A stretch of DNA of 64,000 nucleotides. Source: Chitinivorax sp. PXF-14. Its GTDB lineage: Bacteria > Pseudomonadota > Gammaproteobacteria > Burkholderiales > SCOH01. Below the pieces are notes generated by a model, which saw only the letters and a program-made list of their open reading frames with translations, was not told the DNA's origin and made no database searches. A program made the translations under genes and the position numbers. Positions within the stretch are counted from its first letter, which is position 1; every line of letters starts with the position of its first letter. The stretch spans positions 62,001 to 126,000 of the forward strand of contig NZ_JBFNXJ010000002.1 of the NCBI RefSeq assembly GCF_040812015.1. The letters are read 5' to 3'. This document shows positions 7,301 through 15,051 of this stretch, in pieces.

Positions 7301-9213
7301 GAGTCGGCTCCTTCAGCGAGTTTGGCGAGCAGCCGGCGCTGCTGCGTGGCAGCCATGGCCTGGCTGCTCTCGCTCAGCGATTGCACGGCCTGCGTGGCCG
7401 TCACCAGCTCGCGCACCACGCTGTCGATGCGCGTCACAATACGCTCGGCCGCGCCGTCGAGCTGCTTGAAGAAACCCTCGGTGCCCCGGCTGGCGGCACT
7501 GAAATAATGCTCGGCAGCACTCGGCAGGTGATGGCTGATGTCCTCCAACTGCGCCGAGACGGCCTGCAGCGCGGCGCGCGCCTCGCGCAAGCCCTGCGCC
7601 TCTTTTGCCGCCTGCTCGGCCAGCGTGGTGTCGCGGCGCGACAGCTGGGTGAGCAACGCCTGGGCTTCCTGCAGATCGAGCTGGGCAGCGAGCTGGCCGA
7701 CCGCGCCAGTCGCCTCGACCAGCTTGCCGAAGCTCGCCTCCCACTCGGCATGCATGGCGGCACGGCGCCCGGCCTCGGTGTCGAAGGCGAGGCGGAACGC
7801 CGACACCGCGTCGAGCAAGCCTTCGCGCTGATGCCCGAGGCTTTGTTCGAGCAAGGGCTGTTGCTGGGCAAAGAATCCCTGCAAGCCGTCGCGGAAATCG
7901 TCGCGCAGCCGCAGCATCTCGTCGGCCGCCGTCTGGCGCAGGCCCACGAGCTGGCTGCCGAGACCGCCCAGCGTATCGTCGAGCCCTCCCCTGGCCGCGT
8001 CGAGCGAGCCGACGGCGCGCGAGTGGATCTGCTCGAAGCTCTGGCGGTAGTCCTGGTACAGCGCGGCCTCCTGCTGCTGGCGCGTCTGCAGTAGCTCGCT
8101 GAAGCGGCTCTGCTGTTGCTCCAGCGTACTGTCGAACATGCGGCGGATGCGTTCGAGATCGGTTTCGGCCGCCTGGCGCACCGCATCGAGATGCAGGTCG
8201 AGCCCGGCCAGTGTCGCGCTGAGCTTGCGCCGCGCGTTGTCCATCACGCTCGCGGCACTGTTCTGCAGCTCGACGAAGGTCTCGCGGTAGGTCTCCATCA
8301 ACGCCTTTTCCTCGGCCTGGCGCATCGACAGCGCCTTGTTGAATTCCTGCGCGAACTGCTGCAGCGCGGCGTTCACCTTGCCATCGAAATCATCGACGGT
8401 GCGGCTGAAGGTGTTGAACGGCTCGCGGATGTTCTCCGAGAAGGTTTTCAGATCGGTCGCCGCGGCCGTGAGCAGGGTCATCGACTGGCCGTGGATCACG
8501 CGCAGATCCTCGACTGCCGCCGGCAGCGGGCGCAGCACGTCGAGCGCCTCGCCCATGGTGTCGACGGCGGGCTTGAGCAGCTTCTGCATATCGAACACAG
8601 CGCGCTGCAGCGACTCCTGCAGCTTGAGCGCCGTCACCAGATGGGCGTTGAGTGTGGAGACTTCGTCTGCCGTGCGCTTCATCGGCAGCAGCGAGGCTTC
8701 ATGTGCACGGCGCGACTCATCGGCAGCCTGGCGCTGCCAGCCCTCGGTGGCCAGACGGCGCCACTTGCGCACCTGTATCGTCAGCGCGGACTGGAACAGG
8801 TTGAACAGCGCGGCCGACGACAGGCCCACGAGCGAGGTGTAGAACGCCGTCTTCATGCCCTCGACCAGCGTGCGCGCCGAGGCGATGATCTCCTGCGAGC
8901 TGTCGGTATTGCCGAAATGGGCCAGGCCGGCGGTGATGCCGCCGAAGGTGCCGAGCACCCCCATCGCCGTCAAGAGCGGCGCGGCAAAGCGAAAGCCGCT
9001 CTGCGGCTCGGGATGGGCGAGAAAACGCGGGTAATCGCCCGATGCCTTGGCGCCTAGGTAGGCGTGGCGATAGCGATCCCAGGCAACCCACTGCGTGAAC
9101 AGGCAAACCAGCAGCAACACCAGCGTGGCACCCACGCAGATGTCGGTGTCGCCGAACACCTGCCTGAGCAGCACGAACAGCGGATGAAACCATTCAACGG
9201 GGGGTGGGGACAT
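7297..9213 (-). CDS. ZorA-like MotA/TolQ/ExbB channel protein with long coiled-coil tail
   Basis: This 638-residue protein has an N-terminal channel part and a long tail, as in ZorA. Hydrophobic segments lie near residues 25-45 (VGATLVLLLVCLFTQWVAW), 77-98 (PLLTAMGVLGTFGGITAGL) and 123-145 (AFYTSLVGLSSAALFNLF); the LGTFGGI and AFYTSLVG motifs are those of MotA/TolQ proton channels. From about residue 150 to the end it is almost entirely helical and rich in Gln, Glu, Ala and Leu, consistent with a coiled-coil tail reaching into the cytoplasm. CTGGAGC lies 8 bases before its ATG. No ZorC, ZorD or ZorE gene is next to it, so a complete Zorya defence system is not shown. Confidence 0.82.
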   Translation of the reverse strand: MSPPPVEWFHPLFVLLRQVFGDTDICVGATLVLLLVCLFTQWVAWDRYRHAYLGAKASGDYPRFLAHPEPQSGFRFAAPLLTAMGVLGTFGGITAGLAHFGNTDSSQEIIASARTLVEGMKTAFYTSLVGLSSAALFNLFQSALTIQVRKWRRLATEGWQRQAADESRRAHEASLLPMKRTADEVSTLNAHLVTALKLQESLQRAVFDMQKLLKPAVDTMGEALDVLRPLPAAVEDLRVIHGQSMTLLTAAATDLKTFSENIREPFNTFSRTVDDFDGKVNAALQQFAQEFNKALSMRQAEEKALMETYRETFVELQNSAASVMDNARRKLSATLAGLDLHLDAVRQAAETDLERIRRMFDSTLEQQQSRFSELLQTRQQQEAALYQDYRQSFEQIHSRAVGSLDAARGGLDDTLGGLGSQLVGLRQTAADEMLRLRDDFRDGLQGFFAQQQPLLEQSLGHQREGLLDAVSAFRLAFDTEAGRRAAMHAEWEASFGKLVEATGAVGQLAAQLDLQEAQALLTQLSRRDTTLAEQAAKEAQGLREARAALQAVSAQLEDISHHLPSAAEHYFSAASRGTEGFFKQLDGAAERIVTRIDSVVRELVTATQAVQSLSESSQAMAATQQRRLLAKLAEGADS

Positions 9214-9606
9214 AACATTTGCTCCAGCGATAGAAATGACGATGCCGGTGCGCGAGGGCCTGGCCCTGACGCGAGGCTCGATGCCGAGCCCGGCTGAATC
9301 TTGCTGGTGGAGAAATGTCGTTATGAGAATGCAGCGAGTGCCAAAACCTGGCTGTAAGCCAAGCCTGGCGCGGCCTCATGAAAATGGCATGAGGCACCGG
9401 GCTGAGTCTAGCGCACGGGCCGGCCGGCGTCTACCTTGGCATGGCCGAATCAGCACGGCACGAGGAATCAACCGTTCATCGCGCGCCGCTTGTGAAGGCA
9501 AGCCGTTGAGAATAAAGTGAAACACTGAATTCGATCACGGTGGCGCCACACCAGGCGAAACCTCTCCGCGTGGATTTTCATCGCGGATACCGCAGGAGAC
9601 CGGCCC
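9214..9606. other. divergent intergenic region between ZorA-like gene and flagellin
   Basis: This 393-base gap must hold the promoters of two divergent genes. Visible items are an 8-base inverted repeat (9373-9395) and a weak sigma-28-like pair on the plus strand, TAAAGTGA at 9513-9520 followed by CGATCA at 9532; its spacer is two bases shorter than the flagellar consensus, so I give it little weight. AGGAG at 9591-9595 serves the flagellin. No convincing gene was seen. Confidence 0.5.
9373..9395. repeat. inverted repeat GCCTCATG-N7-CATGAGGC
   Basis: Two perfect 8-base arms separated by 7 bases lie 160 bases upstream of the ZorA-like gene and 212 bases upstream of the flagellin. There is no T run, so a terminator is unlikely; a dimeric repressor site is possible. 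Confidence 0.45.
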
Positions 9607-10443
9607 ATGCTGCAATCAATCAATACCAACCTCGGTTCGCTCAACGCGCAAAACCAGTTGGGGGCGGCGCAGTCGGCACAGCACAAGTCGCTCGAGGCGT
9701 TGTCGTCCGGCAAGCGCATCAATTCGGCCGCGACCGACCCGGCCGGCTCGGCTATCGTGCAGATCTTCGCGGCGCAGATCGCCGGCAGCAACCAGGCCGC
9801 GTCCAACCTCAACGACGGCGTATCGCTGACCGAAGTCGCCGACGGTAACCTGTCCCAGCTGCAATCGAACACCGACCGCCTGCGCGAACTTGCCGTGGTA
9901 GCCGGCAACGGCACCCTGTCCGGCAGCGACCGTGAAGCACTGCAGGCGGAAGCAAACCAGCTGACGCAGTCCAACGCGGATATCGTGCAGCAATCGAGCT
10001 TCAACGGTGTGTCGTTGCTGCAGGGTGGCGCCACGCTCAACTTCCAGTCCGGCCCCAATGCCGGCAACCAGATCGGCGTCACGACGGGCAATCTTTCCAC
10101 CACGCCGGGCAATGGCGGCCTGTTTTCACTGGCCGGTGGCGTGGATCTCAGTTCGGCGGCCTCGGCGACGCAGAGCATCGACAATCTGGATGCCGACATC
10201 GGCACGCTCTCCAGCACGCGGGCAAACTTCGGCGCGGCCAGCAGTCAGTTTTCCGAAGCCATATCCAATCTGCAGACCACGTCGGTGAACCTGTCCGCCG
10301 CCCAGAGCCGCATCAACGACACCGATTACGCAGCTGAGTCGAGCAACCTGGCGAGCGCGAACATCCGCGCCCAGGCTGCGCTGGCCGTGCAAGCGCAGGC
10401 CAATGCGCAGCCGCAGACGGTACTGTCGCTGCTCGGCCGCTAG
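9607..10443 (+). CDS. flagellin
   Basis: The 278-residue product is a flagellin with both conserved ends: an N-terminal D0/D1 part (MLQSINTNLGSLNAQNQL; LSSGKRINSAATDPAG; RLRELAV) and a C-terminal part (AAQSRINDTDYAAESSNLA; LSLLGR). The middle (about residues 140-185) is short and rich in Gly, Ser and Asn, so it has almost no D2/D3 surface domains. It is secreted by the flagellar type III system and forms the filament. No other flagellar gene is present in the window, so this is an isolated copy. The start has AGGAG 11 bases upstream. Confidence 0.95.
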   Translation: MLQSINTNLGSLNAQNQLGAAQSAQHKSLEALSSGKRINSAATDPAGSAIVQIFAAQIAGSNQAASNLNDGVSLTEVADGNLSQLQSNTDRLRELAVVAGNGTLSGSDREALQAEANQLTQSNADIVQQSSFNGVSLLQGGATLNFQSGPNAGNQIGVTTGNLSTTPGNGGLFSLAGGVDLSSAASATQSIDNLDADIGTLSSTRANFGAASSQFSEAISNLQTTSVNLSAAQSRINDTDYAAESSNLASANIRAQAALAVQAQANAQPQTVLSLLGR

Positions 10444-10460
10444 CCCATGTCGGGCGCGGC

Positions 10461-11663
10461 TCAGCCGAGCCAGTTCAGCAACTGCTCGTAGACATCCTTC
10501 CGATTCAGCAAATCCAGGTGATTGGCGCCATAGGCTATCCACTGCCGCTCTGACGGTATCGGCAAGACGCGTGCGGCATCGCTGTGCTGTCCGAGCGCGC
10601 TCATGGTCGGCACCAGGCCATCACCCAGCAGGCGCCCCTTGAGTTCGTCGTCGTGCAGACCAAGCGTGCCCGCGATGGCGAAGCACTGGGTATGTGGCGG
10701 CAGCGGCACGAGCTGCCGGTTGTCGTGATGGTGAAAGCGGCCGTGGGTCTGCCAGTCTTCATCCAGCAGGTTGCCATGGCGCAGATCCGTAATGCCGGCG
10801 CTGCGTACGTTGCCGATGCGGGTAAAGCGCGCCGTATAGGGGCTGATGCCAAGTACCGTGTTGAGCCAGTTGCCACGTCGCTCGAGCGGCGCGCCATGGT
10901 GCGGTGTGCCGACAAAGGCCAGCCTGGCGAGCCTTGCGGGCCAGCTGTGCGCGGCCTCCAGGGCATAGTGGTGGGCGCTGCGTGCAAGCAGGCCCCCCAT
11001 GCTGTAACCGATGATGTCGAGTTGCTCGATCGGCACGGGCCATGCCTGCACCAGTTGCTCCAGAATGCCGGCAAATTCTCGCCCATTGGTCGATACATGC
11101 AGGCCACTGTTGTAGCGCAGGTAGACGACATTGCACCCCAGGGCCCGCGCCAGCGCGGCGCCATGGTCATGCCTACGGCGGTGCCAACTGAGGTCGCTCA
11201 TGCACAGCCCGTGCACCATCACCATCACCCGCCGCCCGGCGTGCGGGAAGGCATGGGCCAGCGCCTCGCGTTCGAGCCTCAGCGCCTTGCCGTGAACACG
11301 CAGTTGCATGGGGATAGCCAGCGGGTTGGCCGATGCCACCAGATAGTCGCCGAGCACGCCGTTGAGCGCGGCCACCATGGGCTCCCGTCCCGGCCAGCCA
11401 CTGCGCTCGCCCAGCAAGGGCTGCAGCCCGCCAATCAACGCGCCGACGCCCATCCCCGCCAGTTGGGTAATGCCCCGCACCGCGCGGTAGACGCCCCGAG
11501 TCGCCGCAGCGACGGGACGATGCAAGCCGCCGCTCCAGCTGCCCGTGCGCTCGACGACGTCGAGATGCACCGCCTCCACCAGATGGGTGATCTGCGTCAC
11601 CGCATCGGTCGTCAGGCGGCTCAGCCCCCGCAGATCCTGCACATGATTACTCTTGCCCGACAT
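10461..11663 (-). CDS. lipase-like alpha/beta hydrolase
   Basis: This 400-residue protein has a lipase/esterase fold: a HG oxyanion segment (VMVMVHGLCMSD), the nucleophile elbow GYSMGG, followed by GTPHHGAPLER, which is typical of PGAP1/triacylglycerol-lipase-like enzymes. A late acidic residue (GDGLVP) and NHLDLL near the end supply candidates for the catalytic acid and His. The first 110 residues form a helical region of unknown role. I chose the ATG at 11663, which has AAGGAG 6 bases upstream; the open frame runs 13 codons further. No signal peptide is clear. It converges with the flagellin gene with only 17 bases between them. The substrate is unknown. Confidence 0.8.
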   Translation of the reverse strand: MSGKSNHVQDLRGLSRLTTDAVTQITHLVEAVHLDVVERTGSWSGGLHRPVAAATRGVYRAVRGITQLAGMGVGALIGGLQPLLGERSGWPGREPMVAALNGVLGDYLVASANPLAIPMQLRVHGKALRLEREALAHAFPHAGRRVMVMVHGLCMSDLSWHRRRHDHGAALARALGCNVVYLRYNSGLHVSTNGREFAGILEQLVQAWPVPIEQLDIIGYSMGGLLARSAHHYALEAAHSWPARLARLAFVGTPHHGAPLERRGNWLNTVLGISPYTARFTRIGNVRSAGITDLRHGNLLDEDWQTHGRFHHHDNRQLVPLPPHTQCFAIAGTLGLHDDELKGRLLGDGLVPTMSALGQHSDAARVLPIPSERQWIAYGANHLDLLNRKDVYEQLLNWLG

Positions 11664-11819
11664 CGCCAGCTCCTTCGACAAGGCACATTCGATGGCTAGC
11701 ACGCTACTCGAGTTAACAAATGTTCACAAGCTCGCCGAGCGTGTCCGACGTCGGGCCGCCGCACGGCGGGCACGGCAAAACCGGTTACACTGGGAAAAAC
11801 GGATCACCTCGTCACGCCT

Positions 11820-12563
11820 ATGAGAATCGCCCTGTTCAGTGACCTGCACGCCAATCGCGAGGCATTGGCCGCCTGCCTTGCCCACGCGGCCCAACGTGGC
11901 TATGACCGGCTCGCCTTTCTGGGCGACCTAGTCGGCTACGGCGCCGATCCCGGCTGGGTGGTGGATCAGGTGATGGACCATGCGAACAAGGGGGCCTGGG
12001 TCGTGCAGGGCAATCACGACCTTGCTGCAGTACAGGCCGGCAGCCTCACCATGGCGGCCGATGCCAATCGCGCCGCGCAGTGGACGAGCGGGCAGCTGAG
12101 CGAGGTGCAGCGCCGTTTTCTGTCTGGCCTGCCACTCAGGCTCGAACACGACGACTGCCTGTTTGTCCACGCCAACGCCTGGGCGCCCGGCGACTGGGGC
12201 TATATACACGGCGACAAGGAGGCCGCACACAGCCTGCAGGCGACCCCGCTGCGCTACACGCTGTGCGGGCACATGCACCCGCAGGCGCTGTATCACCTGG
12301 CGGGCTCGCAGCGCGCCAGCAGCCATACGCCGACGGCCGGTGTTGCCATCCCCCTGAGCCGCATGCGGCGCTGGCTGGCGGTGGTGGGCTCGGTTGGCCA
12401 GCCACGCGACGGCAACCCGGCGGCCTGCTACGCGGAGTTTGACCTGGCGCAATCTGAAATCACCTTCCTGCGCGTACCCTACGATCACGACAGCGCTGCC
12501 CGCAAGATACGCCAGGCCGGCCTGCCCGCGCGGCTTGCCGATCGGCTCGCCAGCGGCACCTGA
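11820..12563 (+). CDS. metallophosphoesterase (calcineurin-like)
   Basis: The 247-residue product carries the calcineurin-like metal motifs in order: D-x-H at Asp8/His10 (FSDLHAN), GDLVGYGADP with Asp36, GNHD, a His in VHANAW, and GHMHPQ. These bind two metal ions for phosphoester hydrolysis. The overall layout is close to the small protein-phosphatase/YfcE-like group. It ends 13 bases before a gene for a Ser/Thr kinase fused to a universal stress domain, with no terminator between, so the two are probably co-transcribed and may oppose each other; that functional pairing is an inference. Confidence 0.85.
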   Translation: MRIALFSDLHANREALAACLAHAAQRGYDRLAFLGDLVGYGADPGWVVDQVMDHANKGAWVVQGNHDLAAVQAGSLTMAADANRAAQWTSGQLSEVQRRFLSGLPLRLEHDDCLFVHANAWAPGDWGYIHGDKEAAHSLQATPLRYTLCGHMHPQALYHLAGSQRASSHTPTAGVAIPLSRMRRWLAVVGSVGQPRDGNPAACYAEFDLAQSEITFLRVPYDHDSAARKIRQAGLPARLADRLASGT

Positions 12564-12576
12564 GAAGGGAGTCAGC

Positions 12577-14037
12577 ATGCGGCAAGTCAAGCCGGGAATG
12601 GAGATCGACGGCTATCTGCTGGAAGAGAAATTGCACCAGGGCGGCATGGCCACCATCTGGCGCGTCAGCCACACCGGCATGACAGCGCCGCTGGTGATGA
12701 AGATCCCACGGCTCAAGAGCGTGGACGACCCGACCGCGATCGTCGGCTTCGAGGTCGAGCAGATGATCATGAAAAAGCTCAGCGGCCCCCATGTGCCGAC
12801 GTTCTACGCCGCGAGCGACCTCACCGATCAGCCCTACATCGTCATGGAGCGCATCGACGGCCAGCCCCTGTCGCAACGGCTGGACAGCCTGCCGCTCGAC
12901 ATCGACGAAGTGGCCGATATCGGCCGGCACATCGCCACCGGCCTGCACCAGCTGCACCGCCAGCATGTGATCCATCTCGATGTGAAGCCCAGCAACATCA
13001 TGTTTCGGCCCAGCGGCGAGGCGGTGTTCGTCGACTTCGGCCTGTCGCGCCACGATCAGCTCCCCGATCTGCTCGCCGAGGATTTTCGCCTGCCGCTGGG
13101 CACCGGGCCCTACATCTCGCCCGAGCAGGTGCTGCATGTACGCAACGACCCGCGCAGCGACCTGTTCGCAGTAGGCGTCCTGCTTTATTTCCTGCTCACC
13201 GGCAAGCGGCCGTTCGGCTTTCCCACCACCGTCGCCGGGCTGCGCAAACGGCTCTATAGCGACCCGGCCCCGCCGATCTCGTTGAGGCCGGATTGCCCGC
13301 CCTGGCTGCAGGAGATCATCCTGCGTTGCCTGGCGGCCGAGCCCGCCCAGCGTTACGGCAGTGCGGCAGAGCTGGCCATGCAGCTGCAACATCCGGAACA
13401 GGTCGTGCTCACCGAGCGGGCCGCCAAGCGCAAGACCGACGGGCTCGGCACGGTTGCGCGGCGCTGGCTGAAGTCACTGGGCACCGAGGCGCTCAGCGGC
13501 CAGTCGGCCGAGCAGCAGACCAACCGCGCGCTGATGCTGATGGTGGCGGTCGATCTCACGCACGGCGAGGATGCGCTCTCGGACAAGTTACGCTTCATGT
13601 CCAACCGCATCCTGCAGATCGAGCCCGAGGCCCGCGTTGCCTGCGTGTCGGTGCTCAAGACACACCGCATCGCGCTGGACCTGAACGAGGACAGCGAGGG
13701 GCGCAATGCCCACCTGCAAAAGCTGATCGCCCTCAAGCACTGGTCTCGCGGCCTCAGCGCCCAGGGCGAGCGGGTGACGCACCATGTGCTGGCCCACTAT
13801 GACCCGGCCAGCGCGCTACTCGAACATGCCGAGCGTTGCCAGGTGGACCATCTGCTCCTGGGCGCGCGCGGCAGCTCGCGCCTGCGGCGCCATCTGGGTA
13901 GCGTATCGGCCGAAGTGGTGGCCCGGGCGACCTGCTCGGTCACCGTGGTACGCGCCGACATGCCGAGCCCGCATCAAGCGGATGACCCCGCTACCGGCGA
14001 CAAGCGACGAGGAGACGAACTGCCGGAATGCCCTTGA
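12577..14037 (+). CDS. Ser/Thr protein kinase fused to universal stress protein domain
   Basis: The 486-residue protein has a eukaryotic-type kinase domain, about residues 12-275: Gly-rich loop (HQGGMATIW), Lys42 (VMKIP), catalytic Asp135 in HLDVKPSN, and metal-binding Asp153 in DFG. A linker leads to a UspA-like domain, about 315-465, ending in LLLGARGSSRLRRHLGSV and a final strand CSVTVVR; the G-x-R-G-S pattern resembles ATP-binding Usp proteins. Kinase/Usp fusions of this order are known in betaproteobacteria, but their targets are not. I chose the ATG at 12577, preceded by GAAGGGAG. The C-terminus is hydrophilic and its stop lies 17 bases before an integron-like boundary. Confidence 0.88.
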   Translation: MRQVKPGMEIDGYLLEEKLHQGGMATIWRVSHTGMTAPLVMKIPRLKSVDDPTAIVGFEVEQMIMKKLSGPHVPTFYAASDLTDQPYIVMERIDGQPLSQRLDSLPLDIDEVADIGRHIATGLHQLHRQHVIHLDVKPSNIMFRPSGEAVFVDFGLSRHDQLPDLLAEDFRLPLGTGPYISPEQVLHVRNDPRSDLFAVGVLLYFLLTGKRPFGFPTTVAGLRKRLYSDPAPPISLRPDCPPWLQEIILRCLAAEPAQRYGSAAELAMQLQHPEQVVLTERAAKRKTDGLGTVARRWLKSLGTEALSGQSAEQQTNRALMLMVAVDLTHGEDALSDKLRFMSNRILQIEPEARVACVSVLKTHRIALDLNEDSEGRNAHLQKLIALKHWSRGLSAQGERVTHHVLAHYDPASALLEHAERCQVDHLLLGARGSSRLRRHLGSVSAEVVARATCSVTVVRADMPSPHQADDPATGDKRRGDELPECP

Positions 14038-14054
14038 TTGTGCGCCCATCTTGC

Positions 14055-14061
14055 GTTAGGC
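14055..14061 (+). other. integron core-site-like 5' boundary (GTTAGGC)
   Basis: GTTAGGC fits the integron core-site consensus GTTRRRY, where the integrase cuts after the G. It is followed after 5 bases by the ATG of the next gene, the usual distance in gene cassettes. Confidence 0.55.
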
Positions 14062-14066
14062 CTCTC

Positions 14067-14519
14067 ATGAATACAGCCGAGCTTGTCATCTCGCCTCACG
14101 ACGGAGCAATCCATCTAAGCGGCTATAGCTTGGCGCTTCGCAGCGGGCGGAGAAAAGAAGATGTCCGCAAAGCGCTTGCCCCTTTGTTCAGGCAAGAACA
14201 CGCAATGGGCAACGGCTATGAATGGCTCTCGTTTCACAAGGTCACCCTCGGAAAGCAACCTTGTGGGTTCGCTGCCGGTTTCAACCACGGGGCATTAACG
14301 GAAGTCCATTTCAGCGTATCGCTGCCAGACGCAAAGCTCGAAGGTGGTTGGCCTACTCGTGAGGCCATTGAAGAAGAACTCGCTTTTGTCCGGTCACAAC
14401 TCAATGCACAGTTAGGCACTGAACCGGACGCCGCCTCAACAGCATTCCCTTGGGGCACTGTATGGTCAATGTCCGACCCAAAGGGCTTCCAAGCCAATTC
14501 AGGAGTCAGGTATGCGTAA
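14067..14519 (+). CDS. hypothetical cassette-encoded protein
   Basis: I do not recognise this 150-residue soluble protein. It begins 5 bases after an integron core-like site and ends 26 bases before an attC-like half-site, the layout of a gene cassette. Codon use differs from the neighbours, with more A/T at third positions and use of TTA, CTA and AGG. The sequence has no signal peptide or membrane helix; it alternates charged and aromatic residues and ends with WGTVWSMSDPKGFQANSG. There is no clear Shine-Dalgarno, as is common in cassettes. I chose the ATG at 14067; the frame opens earlier, inside the end of the kinase gene. Confidence 0.6.
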   Translation: MNTAELVISPHDGAIHLSGYSLALRSGRRKEDVRKALAPLFRQEHAMGNGYEWLSFHKVTLGKQPCGFAAGFNHGALTEVHFSVSLPDAKLEGGWPTREAIEEELAFVRSQLNAQLGTEPDAASTAFPWGTVWSMSDPKGFQANSGVRYA

Positions 14520-14545
14520 CTCAGCCGCCTCCGCATCTGTCACCA

Positions 14546-14572
14546 GCCTAACTGGCTGTTCAACGCAGACGG
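14546..14572 (+). other. attC-like left half-site
   Basis: GCCTAAC (14546-14552) fits RYYYAAC; five bases later come GTTCAAC and GACGG, in the order seen in the left arm of attC sites such as that of aadA cassettes. A matching right arm ending in GTTRRRY is not present in the next 100 bases. Confidence 0.5.
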
Positions 14573-14660
14573 CTGACCTGGGCGATGGACGTGCGGTCTG
14601 GAGCGCTGAGCTATATTGGAATCACCCGCTCACGGATTCGCCTCAGCCAGGAGTTGCTCG

Positions 14661-15026
14661 ATGCCAATCTTCGTCAGCGCGTCGGCCCGACGCGATTCCC
14701 TGCGCTACCTGCTCTACCTGTATCTGTGGCCATTCTGGATGTTCAAGGACGCAGACAACGGCTCGCTGCTGGAGCGCGCAGCAGCCTATCGCCACAACCG
14801 CGAACAGCGCATTTACCTGCCCGCCTACATCCTCAAATGGACCATCATCTTTTTGTTGTCGCTCGGCTCGCTGCAATTGATCGAGCTGGTCGGCAGCACT
14901 TGCCTCGACTGGCGCATGCCCTGCGTGATGCTGGCCAGCGCAACCGGCATCTTCGCCTCATGGGCCTTCGTGGTGACCACGCAGATCACCGTGGCTTACG
15001 TCCTGCTCTGCCGCTGGAAGCAATGA
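14661..15026 (+). CDS. small inner-membrane protein, unknown
   Basis: The 121-residue product is not recognised. It has two clear transmembrane helices, about residues 54-73 (ILKWTIIFLLSLGSLQLIEL) and 86-114 (CVMLASATGIFASWAFVV, then TQITVAYVLL), and a possible re-entrant stretch near residues 15-26 (YLLYLYLWPFWM). AGGAG 8 bases before the ATG supports this start over the earlier open frame. It lies directly after the decayed cassette and has no evident partner; the next gene is on the other strand. Confidence 0.65.
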   Translation: MPIFVSASARRDSLRYLLYLYLWPFWMFKDADNGSLLERAAAYRHNREQRIYLPAYILKWTIIFLLSLGSLQLIELVGSTCLDWRMPCVMLASATGIFASWAFVVTTQITVAYVLLCRWKQ

Positions 15027-15051
15027 AACGGCACCGCTTGCCCTGCCGGGT

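Larger units (their letters stand above)
14056..14572 (+). mobile_element. probable orphan integron gene cassette with truncated attC
   Basis: The segment runs from a GTTRRRY core-like site, through one ORF with visibly lower G/C content than its neighbours, to a sequence that looks like the left half of an attC site (RYYYAAC, then GTTCAAC and GACGG). The right half of the attC could not be found. No integrase gene or second cassette is in the window. Isolated cassettes inserted at secondary sites are known for integrons, so I read this as a stranded cassette whose 3' recombination site has decayed. Confidence 0.5.

Noticed and set aside
6237-9213. Complete Zorya defence system
   Set aside because: Only ZorA- and ZorB-like genes are visible. 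No helicase/nuclease (ZorD), ZorC or HNH protein (ZorE) lies on either side, so the full system cannot be claimed.
9513-9537. Sigma-28 promoter for flagellin (TAAAGTGA ... CGATCA)
   Set aside because: The spacer is about two bases short and the -10 element matches poorly; mentioned only as a weak candidate.
14573-14660. Right arm of the attC site
   Set aside because: I searched this stretch for GTTRRRY and for a complement of the left arm; GGTCTGG and CGCTGAGC are too poor to count, so only a left half-site is reported.
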